This document shows positions 46,494 through 56,639 of a stretch of DNA of 64,000 nucleotides, piece after piece; position 1 is the first letter of the stretch, and each line of letters opens with the position of its first letter. The notes under the pieces were generated by a model that worked only from the letters and a program-made list of their open reading frames with translations, made no database searches and was not told where the DNA came from. The DNA is from Lunularia cruciata (lineage: Eukaryota > Streptophyta > Marchantiopsida > Lunulariales > Lunulariaceae), in NCBI GenBank assembly GCA_948567375.1, contig OX419755.1:84462218-84526217 (forward strand), given 5' to 3'. The translations under genes were made by a program, and so were the position numbers.

Positions 46494-47173
46494 GGGGAGC
46501 ATTTGTAGTGATATGTTGTTCAGTATTCATATTTCTGAAGATAGATAAAGCAAAGTGTTTTTTTTAGTGCTCATCATTTGAGCTTGATTCCGAGTATCAA
46601 TTCTGTGCTTGTATTTGTGAGTGTGAGGAGAATTTCAAAGTGCAAGTCAATGTGCTTGTTGGATGTTGGATTCCGCAGTGTTGATCTTCATTCTATGTGT
46701 TTGATCCTAAGTGAAGTGCAATCAGAGCAATGCCTTGACAGATCTGAGAGGAATTGTAGTGTTGGTAGTATTCTACATTTGTGAGTGCAGCGCAAAGTTG
46801 ATGTGAATCAATTTCGATTGTGGAAGTTGTGCCTTCAATGGAGGGGTGAACACAATTTTGAGGCAAAGTTATTTTCATAGTGAAGTGCCGTCTTTGGGAG
46901 AATCTCAATCATCACAATCAAGATTTGTTTGGACAGAATTCGCTATGTTGTGATTAAGGAGTGTGCATTTGTGACAAGTTGTCAAGATTGTGAGCTCGTT
47001 ACTCTCTTCTGGGTGTAGTTGCTACCTGAGAGATTAAAGAAGAACCCAAGAAGAACTACATGTTACTATTTGACTTTGCATTTTGACCAATTCTGAATTG
47101 TATCTCTGTGAGAACAAACTTTACTAGCCTGATTACCGCAAAAGTGATATTTGTCGGGTTGTCACATGATTTT

Positions 47174-47191
47174 TGGCACCGTTGCCGAGGA
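47174..47191 (+). promoter_or_regulatory. B2 primer-binding site, Athila-like
   Basis: TGGCACCGTTGCCGAGGA, seven bases after the LTR end. It closely resembles the TGGCGCCGTTGCCGGGGA site of plant Athila-type elements, taken to be complementary to a tRNA 3' end (tRNA-Asp). Three changes are all transitions. Confidence 0.75.
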
Positions 47192-47254
47192 TACAAAACT
47201 TGGAAGTGGAAGAATACAAAGCCAATCTTGAAACTAGGTGTCAAAGCAATATGA

Positions 47255-49100
47255 ATTTCTGCATCAAGAGAACAACAAGAAGAGAGAGTTCAAAGACAAA
47301 CATTGCATCGTGAAGAAGAAGAACGTCTGAAGATCCAATCCACTTTTGACAAAGTAGAACGAGAGGTGTTGGACTTCCAACTTCTTCACAAAGTTCAAGA
47401 AGCTTTGTGAGAACTCAAACAAAAGAAACACAAAGGCGGGTGGCAAGGTTACTTCTTGTCCCCCTCTTCCAAGAAGAAGAAAGACTTGAGCGTGCAAACA
47501 TATTCATTACAACCCAATACACCAATTTCCCCTAAAGCTGTAAAGGAAGTCAAATTTATTAAGAAGTTTTTTTGCAAAAAGACAGCACAAACATTTACGG
47601 AAGAAGAGTGTCAATATCTTCTATGCATAATTCCTTACTTGTCTTGAAGGAATTTCAAAGAACACTTGGAAGGTGTTGAATCTCTTACTTCTATTTGGGT
47701 TGAATTTGACACAAACAGAGAAGAAGAAATTGTTGAAAGATACCCCACTTTGAACTTGACTAATTGGAACCCCTGGGCTGTCAACACAGCATTGATATCA
47801 GCCAGCTCCGCGGTTCCATCAAGTTCACACTTACCACAACCGATTCCGCCAAACCAAACAATGACTTTGTTACCTATCACCCAACACGCCTATCAGAAGT
47901 ACAAGGAGACAGAACAAGACGAAGATCTTGATGAATTTATTGAAGAATTCAAAGTCATCTCCTTTGCTAATAAGGAACATGACTCTATGGATTATCTACA
48001 AATTTTCCCAAGTCTGCTCCAAAAGAAAGCTCAGAGCTGGTATACCCATGTAATCCAAAAGGGGTTCACACCAACCAACTGGGCAGACTTACAAAATGGC
48101 TTCTTGGAATGATTTCAGGAAGTGGATTATGATACAAGTGTCTTTGCAGCACTCAATGATTTGGATTGAGGGAAGAAGGAAAAGTTGAGAGATTACTCCA
48201 AGCGATTCATGGCCCTATTGAATCGAGTTCCAAAAACATCTGGTGTGGTGGGTTACTCCGATGCCCAAGCCATTACCTAGTTTCTTGGCGGACTTTCACC
48301 AAAGATTCGTATCTTTGCCATGGAGAGGAATGTAACTTCCCTAGACAAAATCCTCAAACATGTCACCCGATATGAGGCGGCTCACTCTCACTCGTCCAAC
48401 AACCAAAGAAATTGGGAGAAGAAAGGCAAGAAGCCAAGAAGGAGAGCTTCTCGCAGTACATATCCTTCTTCAGAGGAATCCTCCACATCTTCAAGTTCTT
48501 CTTTGGAATCCAAAGAAGAACTAAAACCAAGAAGAATACAAAGACACGGAGGAAAGAAACCAATTACACTGCTAGCAAAGAATGTACCTGAGGCGGAGCA
48601 CAAGCTGGAGACTCTTATTAAAGAGTTTGTGGATTTCAAGATCCAGATGATTGGGGCTAAGGACCAAAGAAAGCCTCTGTCATTTGGCTGACCAAATGTA
48701 TGGTGCACTGCATGTGGTAAATCCGGCCACGCTAATACAGATTGTTTGACACGCACTACATTTCTAGTGTAACAAATTGATTGGGTTCCCGGTTGGGATC
48801 AAAGTGAGGAAGAAGAGGTTGTGTACCAAACCCAAGAGGTACAGCCTCAGGCAAGCACATTGTATCAAGGTAGTACAACAATAATGCTCCCCCATGAAGA
48901 CCACCGGTGTGGCCAAAATACGCCTCAAAATGTTACACCGGGTGCTTGCTACAATTGTGGCTTGATGGGACATTGGTCTCCAAATTGTTTGGAGCCAAGA
49001 CGGCAAATTGGTATGTTCCACTTTGTGGAAATTGTAAAGGATTGGGGCATATGAGAAATTAGTGCCCACAACAACCAAACCCAAAGCCGCCTGTAAAGTA
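47255..49100 (+). pseudogene. gag: B2 Gag with three zinc knuckles
   Basis: The start codon equivalent to B1 39318 is ATT here. The N-terminal part has HREEEERLKIQSTFDKVERE and GWQGYFLSPSSKKKKD. The Gag core is at 47666-48380: YKETEQDEDLDEFIEEFKVI, LQKKAQSWYTHVIQKG, LRDYSKRFMALLNRVPK, RIFAMERNVTSLDKILKHV. Stops at 48110, 48166 and 48278 each replace Trp. Zinc knuckles are CTACGKSGHANTDC (near 48710), CYNCGLMGHWSPNC (near 48949) and CGNCKGLGHMRN (near 49024). Confidence 0.82.
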
Positions 49101-49230
49101 TGTACATACACCCGTTGAGCGTGTTGCGCTCCAAGCGAAAGGGGATACAAATGTAAATTGTATAGCACTTGAGGAAGAGAGGCCTCAAGAAGGGAGTCCC
49201 GCTTCAAAAGGAGAATGGCCGGACCTCAAA

Positions 49231-50409
49231 ATGTTGAAGGTAGAGACACACGTGGGAAAGAAGAAGCGCAATTCTTATTTGTCTTCACGGAAGGCAAAGA
49301 GGTTATGCCCAAAAGCTATTCTTTCTGCTAAGGAGGAAAAGATTCTAGCAAAAGCTAAAGTGAAAGCCTTGCAGAAAGAAATCAAGGAAGCAGTACTCAT
49401 GGGAGATGAGTTTGGAGGAGAACACAAAGACAAAGCCTCTAGTTTTTCCAGCAGATATCAGGTCCAAAGTAAAAGACTTGATCCAAGCCAAAGTTGGTCA
49501 ACCCAAAGATCATTGGTCAAGGCCACCCATACTCCAATTACCATCTTGAAGCACCATAAAGTCCAATTTGAACAAGGACAGACTTTGGACCCAAAGATGA
49601 AGGCGAAGAAGGTGAAATTGGGAGGAGTCATGCAATATGATATTGTGGCTGATATGGCATCTACAAGTGCTAATGTCACATTTAAGCAATTGTGGGAGGA
49701 CAACAAGCTGTACAAAAAGCAGCTGAGTTCAGCCCTCAAGAAAGTAAGGGCGATGACCAAGAAAGACTTGCCCACAATTTATCATATTGAACAAGAAGAC
49801 TTGGGATCTCCCGACGTGGATGCGGAGATCACAAGCTGCATGATCACATCCATACCCATTGATTTGGGGTTGGGTGTGAATGTCATGATGGAAGACATTG
49901 CACATCGATTGGGGTATACAATGTATGAACCAACACCCCAAATTCCAAAATTTGTGGATCAAACCAAGAGATGGCACTTGGGCATGCTGTCAAATATCAC
50001 TACGATCATTGGAGGGCTGCCCTTCAAGTTAAAGTACATTGTGTTGCAACCAGTAACCAAAACTGGTTACCCTCTCTTGATTGGAAGACCATGGCTGTAC
50101 AATGCACAGGTTATTATGGATTGGCACCAGCAAAAGTTACGGTTCAAGGACATTTCGTCCAAAGACCAAAAGCTAGTAATCGTGAGTTGGACAAAGGTTC
50201 CTCACCTCGGGGAAACAACTTTGTCAGAAGATGAAGATGAATCCAAAGATTCATCATTTGTCTTCCAAAGACTCCGAGACAAAGTCCAAGTCAATTACTT
50301 GGAATGCTATGAGGTAGAGGTCGAAGACAAAGACCTATACAACATTGCCTTGGGTGAACACAACTTGGCGGAAAGGGTTTTGACTGCTATACATCTTGGA
50401 TTGAGCTGA
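49231..50409 (+). pseudogene. B2 protease region
   Basis: A 392-codon open frame. A basic linker (KAILSAKEEKILAKAKVKAL) leads to MQYDIVADMASTSANVTFKQ and to the protease with SIPIDLGLGVNVMMEDIAHR, where DLG stands for DSG, then GLPFKLKYIVLQPVTKTGYP and LLIGRPWLYNAQVIMDWHQQ. An acidic tail has LSEDEDESKDSSFV. B1 shows the same order. The loss of Ser/Thr after the catalytic Asp in both B copies is notable and may be family-specific or decay. Confidence 0.78.
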
Positions 50410-51963
50410 GTAAGCCATGTCAAAGGAGTCATCAACCCCGATGACTGTCAAGATGTTGTCTTGACTGAAGGAAAAATTTTGAAGATTTTCAAGACAATCA
50501 CTCCGGAGGAGTTGGCAAGATACACTGCCTTGTTTATAGAATTCTAGGATGTATTCGCCTGGTCTATTGATCAAATGTTGGGCATTCCACAAGAATTTAG
50601 AGAACACCGGATTGATCTGGTTGAAGGTGCAATTTTTTTTTGGCAAAGATAATACCGCCTGAACCCAAAGTACTCCATCTTGGTGAAAGACAAAATTGAC
50701 AAGTACTTAGGAGCCTGAATAATCTTTCCTATCTTGAGCAGTGAGTGGGTTTCCCCCATAGTCATCATTCCAAAGAAGAAGACGGGAAAGATTTGAGTGT
50801 GCCAGGATTTTTGCAAGTTGAATGTAGTGATGAGGAAGGATCATCATCCTTTGCCTTTTACTGATACAATTTTGGACCAAGTAGTTGGTCATCCTTGTTA
50901 CAATTTTCTTGATGGATTTTCAGAGTACAATCAAGTATCCATCTGAGAAGAAGACAAGGATAAAACTACATTCACCACTGAGTGGGGCACTTTCACTTAC
51001 AATCAATTGCCCTTTGGGTTGTGTAATGCTCCCGCTACTTTCCAACTGATGATGAATGCAATCTTCAAGGATTTTTTGTGCAAATTTGTGCAAGTCTTCA
51101 TTGACGATCTTTTTGTGTTTGGGCAAAGAGATGTACATTTGGATTACCTTTGCCAAACTTTTGAAAGGTGTCGTTTTGCCAGTTTGTCATTACACCCAAA
51201 GAAATGCTTCTTTGCAATGAAGGAGGGAATTCTTCTTGGGCATTGGGTGTCAAGCCAAGGTATTGAAGTTGATGTTGAGAAGGTTAAAGTAATCTCAGCT
51301 TTGGAATCCCCAAAGAACATCCGGGAGCTGAGAGCCTTCTTAGGACATGTCAGATACTATAGACGCTTTGTGTCAAACTATGCGGTGCTTGCTGCACCCC
51401 TTACAAAGCTGCTTAAGAAGTCCAAAGACTACTCGTGGGAAGCTGCACAAGAAGATGCTTTCCAAGTATTGAAGAGGAAACTAGTTGAAGCACCAGTCAT
51501 GAGGGCCCTAAATTGGGACGTCCCTTTTCATGTGTATGTAGACACTTCATCCATGGCAATTGGAGTTGTCTTAAGTCAAAAGGACAAGAAGAAGAAGGAC
51601 TATTTGGTTTATTATGCTAGCAAACAATTATCAGTCTCAAAAAAGAACTATTCGACACCTGAACAAGAAGCACTTGGAATGGTGTATGCTTGCAAGAAAT
51701 TTCACCACTACCTGCTGGGATACAAGTTTGTCTTCTATGTTGTCTATTACGCATTGCAACATTTAGTAAAGAAGGCAGATTTGTTTGCACAAATTGCAAG
51801 ATGGATCTTGTTGTTACGAGAATTCACATACATTGTACAAGTAAGGAAGGGAGCTTCACGTTTGAATGTGGACTTCTTATCTAGGTTAGAAACTCAAGAC
51901 CAAGACTTGGAAATCAATGATCGCTTTCTTGATAAAGAGTTATATCATCTAATGGTTGTTTGA
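50410..51963 (+). pseudogene. pol: B2 reverse transcriptase and RNase H
   Basis: The N-terminal RT part (50560-50990) has stops. From 51007 the frame is open for 318 codons: LPFGLCNAPATFQLMMNAIF, FIDDLFVFGQRDVHLDYL (catalytic IDD near 51100), LLGHWVSSQGIEVDVEKVK, LRAFLGHVRYYRRFVSNYAV, then RNase H with FHVYVDTSSMAIGVVLSQ, PEQEALGMVYACKKFHHYLL and LNVDFLSRLETQDQD. The third RNase H acidic position reads VVYYALQH instead of the usual DH, so it appears mutated. Confidence 0.85.
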
Positions 51964-53160
51964 AGTACAAGGTATGCGGCCGAATATCACTATCTACATA
52001 CTTGTCATTGTCCTAAGGAGCTGGACCCGGAGCAGATCACAGTCTTCTTCCGGAAGATGGGACCATACCAATTAAAACACAACATTTTGTTTAAGATGGG
52101 CAAAGATGAAGTACTTCGGAGATGTTTGAAGGCATACGAAGTCGGAGGAGTCATTGAATCCTTACACTTGGAAGCATTGGGAGGACACTATGCCTTGAAA
52201 AATACGGTGAAGAAAATCCTTTCAGCAGGGTATTGGTGGCCTATGATGTATGAAGAAACTTATGCCCATATTTGAAGTTGTGATGCCTATCAGAGAACAT
52301 GGAAACCGATGGCAACTTCCTAGTGGCCTTTGAAACCAATTTTGCCATTGGCTCCATTTGAGAAATGGGGTATTGATTTTGTGAGTCCCATTCAACCAAT
52401 GACTAGAGTCACAAGGAAGAGATACATCTTGGTATGCACTGATTATGCGACCAAGATGGTAGAAGTAGAGGCAACACAAAGAGATGATGCAGAAACAATT
52501 GCAGAATTTTTCTTCCAAAACATCATTTCCTATTACATGTGTCCTCTAGAATTGGTCAATGATTGGGGAACTCATTTCTTGAACTTGAACTTGATGGTGG
52601 AAGCGTTAACCAAGTACTTCTAAATTAAACATTGGAAGACTACTCCTTACAATCCAAAAGCTAATGGACTAACGGAGAAGGCCAACGGATTGTGTGTAAA
52701 ATTTTGAACAAGGTGATAGTCAATTATGCCTATGATTGGGACACAAAGTTACCTGCAGCTTTGTGGGCATATAGAACAACTGAAAAGATTACTACCAAGC
52801 AAACTCCTTATTTCCTAACATACGGATTGCATCCAATACTTCCACTTGAATTGGAAGTGCAAACATATCGGATTCTTTGCAAAGACAATTGTCAAAGGAA
52901 GAAAGCTAGGATCTTCAAATTCATCAATTGATGTGGTTAGAAGAGAAAAGAGACAATGCAATGCAAACCACAAAGGAAGTCCAAGAACAGCAGAAAGTCA
53001 GGCACAACAAGAGAATCAAGCATGTGGTTGTTCAAGAAGGTAACTTGGTGTTGTTATATGACAATCACCGCATATTTTTTCTAGGGAAACTTCATTTGCG
53101 GTGGATGGGGCCATATTGTGTTATGCACATATATGCCAATGGCTCTATTCAACTTGCGGA
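51964..53160 (+). pseudogene. B2 integrase
   Basis: The zinc-binding region lies at 52057-52310 (GGHYALKNTVKKILSAGYWW, then a stop, CDAYQRTWK where the CxxC motif is partly lost). The core runs 52330-52623: FEKWGIDFVSPIQPMT (first Asp), ELVNDWGTHFLNL (second Asp), then a stop and NPKANGLTEKANG (Glu). Tail 52692-53160 has LWAYRTTEKITTKQTPYFLT, YGLHPILPLELEVQTYRI and FLGKLHLRWMGPYCVMHIYA. Stops and a shift near 52920 inactivate it. Confidence 0.83.
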
Positions 53161-54803
53161 ATATGTCAAGTAGATTTCTTGTCCCTCTAAGTAGTCATCT
53201 TGCAGTAATGCGTGTCAAGAAGCCAATTGAGAGTGAAATTTTTTGAAATCCAAAAGGGATTAGAGTGTCTCGTCCAGAGAAGGAATAGTCTTCTAGTGTC
53301 AAAGAACAAGAGAGCAAATCAAGGCAAAGAAGGTCACAAATGCTCTAGCAATACAAAAAATTTCAATTCATAGGTTGGATGTCATAGCAAGGATTAAAGT
53401 CTTGAATAGACTTCATATTACTTTCTTAGCATGGAACTGGAATTTCAGTTTCCCATGAGTCATGGCAGAGATAGCTGCCAGTGATTGCGAGGAAGGCCTT
53501 GAAGTTGAGGGGAAGAGAGGAAATCCGGCTCAATGGACTGAGTCGGATTGGAGGTTAGTGTTTGGGAAGGAAGCAAGAGAACCGACAGGGATCACCTTCT
53601 TTCGGAAGTGTGATGCTGCAAAGGAGACGGCGGACATACAAAATTCATTCTTTGCTTCGTGTACGAATGGTTACAAGGTGGAGTCCTATCAAGACCTGAT
53701 TAAACAAAGTATCATGGGGATGATAATGTCCATGTTCAAACTAGAACAAACAACTTACGTGAACATGCAGCAGGTGCTCTTTTTCCACCAGATGTTTGCA
53801 AGAGTGAAGGTGAATTGGGTGAAGTGTTTTCACCAATGAACAAGGCAGATGGTGGTCAAGTGGAGGACAAGTTTGCCTCCACATTATTGTGCACCGTTTG
53901 CAGCACACTTCTACTTTGGATTGAACTTGCTGACAATGGAGGAGAGGAGGTGCATGGTGTCGTAACTAAAGGAAAGGAAATCAACCGAGACTCCATTAGT
54001 AGCGGTGAGCAAAAGCGGATTAGGCTTCTTTCTTCATTCAATTTGTTGAGAATTGAATGATGGAAAAACCATTAAAGGAATTGTGATTTCCATCCTGCTT
54101 TGAGATAGGAAGCGGATGAAGAAGAGCAACAATACATGGCACACCTGCAAGCCAATGATGATCACTTCTTGAGGACGGGACAATGGAAGATGGAAGAAGT
54201 CACAAGCCCAAAGGCAAAGAAGTGCAATAAACCCAAAGAAGCAAAGTCACCTCCAACACAAAGGAAGATCCAAATACTGGTTCTATAGAGTAAGAAGATG
54301 GTGAAAGAAGAACCGTCGGAAACCGAGTCTGAAGGAGAGACAAAGTATAGAGGAGAGGACTCAAAAGAAGCCAAAGTCACTTTACAAAGTGAGGAATCCG
54401 GAAGCAAGAGTGAGGGTGAACACAAGGTTCAGCAATTGGTTAGAGAAGAAGAAGTGGATGAAGCTTGTCATGCGATGATTGACAATGTACCAAGAAAGAC
54501 TAATCATTGCATAGCCTTGGTCGTGGAAGAGAAGGGGGCTAAAAGACAGAAGGAGTACCCTGCGGGGCCAAGTTCAATTGGTAAGGAAGAAGGAAGCTTG
54601 GAAGTAGTGTCATTGAAGATACAAGGATTGTGATTTCGGCAGAAGGAGCGGATGGAAGAGGTGAAGTACAAAGATGGAGCCAAAGACAAAGAGAACTTTG
54701 GAGTAATACAGTATCAATCAAAGGTTGTCACTCCATTGTTGGAGCTGTTGAAAGAGCACCAGAAGGTAATTCCCCAAGATCATATGAAGGTGATCTTAAC
54801 TAA
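53161..54803 (+). repeat. B2 3' LTR, truncated at both ends
   Basis: Begins at the point equal to 43831 of the 5' LTR and stops at the point equal to about 45335. It carries the U3 frame in pieces: 53462-53839 (MAEIAASDCEEGLEVEGKRG, DWRLVFGKEAREPTGITFF) and 54298-54633 (KEEPSETESEGETKYRGEDS). It is interrupted by the rRNA fragment 53961-54085. Finding the same frame at both ends of B2 confirms its place in the LTR. Confidence 0.8.
53961..54085 (+). rRNA. organellar-type LSU rRNA fragment inserted in B2 3' LTR
   Basis: GGAAATCAACCGAGACTCC followed by TTAGTAGCGGTGAGCAAAAGC is the conserved domain-I stretch near the 5' end of bacterial-type large-subunit rRNA; the CGGATTAGG that follows fits the mitochondrial 26S form. 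The 5' LTR of the same element runs from CATGGTGT to TTTCCAT with four bases between, while here about 125 bp lie between. It is a fossil fragment without function, from mitochondrial (less likely plastid) rRNA or DNA. Confidence 0.75.
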
Positions 54804-55430
54804 GGTGACATGTTGGATACTACAAACATTTTGTATCAAACTATGTGGTGCTTTCTACACCCCTAACAAAGCTTCTGAAGAAGTCTGAAGACTACTTGTG
54901 GGAAGCAAAACAAGAAAAAGCTTTCCAAGAGTTGAAGAAGAAACTAGTTGAACCACCACTTATGAGGGCCCCAAATTGGGATGCCCTTTTTCATGTGTAT
55001 GTGGACACTTCATCCATGGCAATCAAAGTTGTCTTAAGCCTAAAGGAAAAGAAGAAGAAAGACTATCCAATTTACTATGCCAATTGACAACTTTCAATTT
55101 TAGAAAAGAATAATTTGACGATTGAAAGAGAAGCACTTGGAATGGTGTATACCTACAAGAAGTTTTGCCACTATTTTTTGGGATACAAGTTTGTCTTCTA
55201 TATGGACCATTATGCTCTACAACATTTGGTCAAGAAGACGGATTTTTTTGGGCAAATTGCAAGATGGATCTTGTTGTTACAAGAATTCACATACACTATA
55301 CAAGTAAGGAAGGGAGCTTTGCATTTGAATGTGGACTTCTTATCCAGGTTGGAAACTCAAGACCGAGACTTGGGAGTCAATGACCGGTTTCTTGATGAAG
55401 AGCTATACCATTTAATGGCAATGCAAAGTA
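54804..55430 (+). pseudogene. pol: B1 reverse transcriptase end and RNase H
   Basis: Continues B1 RT after B2. 54845-55087 has LTKLLKKSEDYLWEAKQEKA and FHVYVDTSSMAIKVVLS; 55115-55430 has IEREALGMVYTYKKFCHYFL, FYMDHYALQHLVKK (acidic residue kept) and LHLNVDFLSRLETQDRDLGV. A stop after YYAN at 55085 breaks the frame. Confidence 0.82.
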
Positions 55431-56610
55431 CAAGGTATGCGGTAGAATATCATTATCTGCATACTTATCATCATCTTGAGGGACTGGACCCAAAGCAAAG
55501 GGCAGTATTCCTCCGGAAGATGGGGCCATACCAACTAAATCACAACATTTTATTTAAGATGGGTGAAGATGATGTACTTGAGAGATGCTTAGAGGTATAC
55601 AAAGTTAGAAGGAAAAATTAAGTCCTTATATTCAAAAGCGTTGGGAGGACATTATGCCCTAAAGAATACTATAAAGAATATTCTGTCATCAAGATATTGG
55701 TGGCCTATAATGCATAAGGATACTTATGCCTATATACAAAGTTGTGGTGCCTGCCAGCAAATATGAGAGCCAATGGCTACTTCTCAATGGCCTTTGAGAC
55801 CAATTTTGCCCATTGGCCTCCTTTGAAAAATGGGGCATTGATTTTGTGGGTCCAATTCAACCGGTGACTTGATTCACAAGGAAGAGATACATCTTGGTGT
55901 GCACTAATTAGCTACCAAGATGGTTGAAGCCAAGGCAAATCAAAGAGATGATGTGGAAACAACTGTAGAATTTTTCTTTTGAAACATTATTCCATGTTAC
56001 AGATGTCCTCTGGAATTTGTCAGTGATTGGGGGACCCATTTTTTGAACTTCATGGTGTAAGCGTTAACCAAGTACTTCTAGATAAAACATCGGAAGACAA
56101 CTCCTTACAATCCAAAGGCAAATTGACTAACGGAGAAGGCCAATGGTTTGTTGTGTAAAATTTTGAATAAGGTGACAATCAATTATGCCTACAATTGGGA
56201 CAAAAAGTTACCTACAGCTTTGTGGGCAGACCAAACAATTGAAAAGATTACCACCAAAAAAATACTTTACTTCTTGACATACGGATTGCATCTCATACTA
56301 CCGGTTGAATTTGAAGTCCAAACATATCATATTTTTTATGAAGAACAATTGTTGGAAGAAGAAAGCCAAGATCTTTGGATCCATCAACTGATGTGGTTAG
56401 AAGAGAAAAGAGATGATGCAATGAAAACCACAAAGGAGGTACAAGAATAGTGGAAGGTTAGGCACAATAAGCAAATCAAGCCTTTTGCTATTCAGGAGGG
56501 TGATTTGGTGTTGTTATATGACAATCGCCAAATATATTTTCCAAGCAAGCTGCATCTAAAGTGGATGGGACCCTACCATACCATGCACATTTATGATAAT
56601 GGATCTATAA
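55431..56610 (+). pseudogene. B1 integrase
   Basis: Heavily decayed. Visible parts: FLRKMGPYQLNHNILFKMGE (55500-55565), GALGGHYALKNT-type zinc region, HWPPLKNGALILWV-like core start in shifted frames, FVSDWGTHF (near 56017, second Asp), LTEKANGL (near 56130, Glu) and the tail VTINYAYNWDKKLPTALWAD. At least six stops or shifts. It ends with MHIYDNGSI near 56605. Confidence 0.7.
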
Positions 56611-56639
56611 ATTTATGATTTATGATATGATTTATGATA

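Larger units (their letters stand above)
43425..47166 (+). repeat. B2 5' LTR (3742 bp)
   Basis: Starts TGTCGTGCCCACATTTTTTG and ends TTGTCGGGTTGTCACA, next to the primer-binding site. Its length agrees with the solo LTR B5 (3782 bp). U3 is about 3.1 kb and holds the reading frame 44135-46369. The TATA-like box is at 46487 and R-U5 fill the last 650 bp or so. Confidence 0.88.
43425..54803 (+). mobile_element. B2: long-LTR Ty3/gypsy element inserted in B1
   Basis: The most complete B-family copy: 5' LTR 43425-47166, primer-binding site, Gag, protease, RT, RNase H, integrase and a truncated 3' LTR 53161-54803. A deletion joins the end of integrase directly to a point 400 bp inside the 3' LTR, and the LTR is cut again at 54803. 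Frames have several Trp-codon stops (TGG to TGA or TAG) but are otherwise long. Confidence 0.85.

Noticed and set aside
53815-54060. 81-codon frame in the B2 3' LTR as a novel gene
   Set aside because: It runs from the LTR frame into the rRNA fragment, so its second half is translated rRNA.
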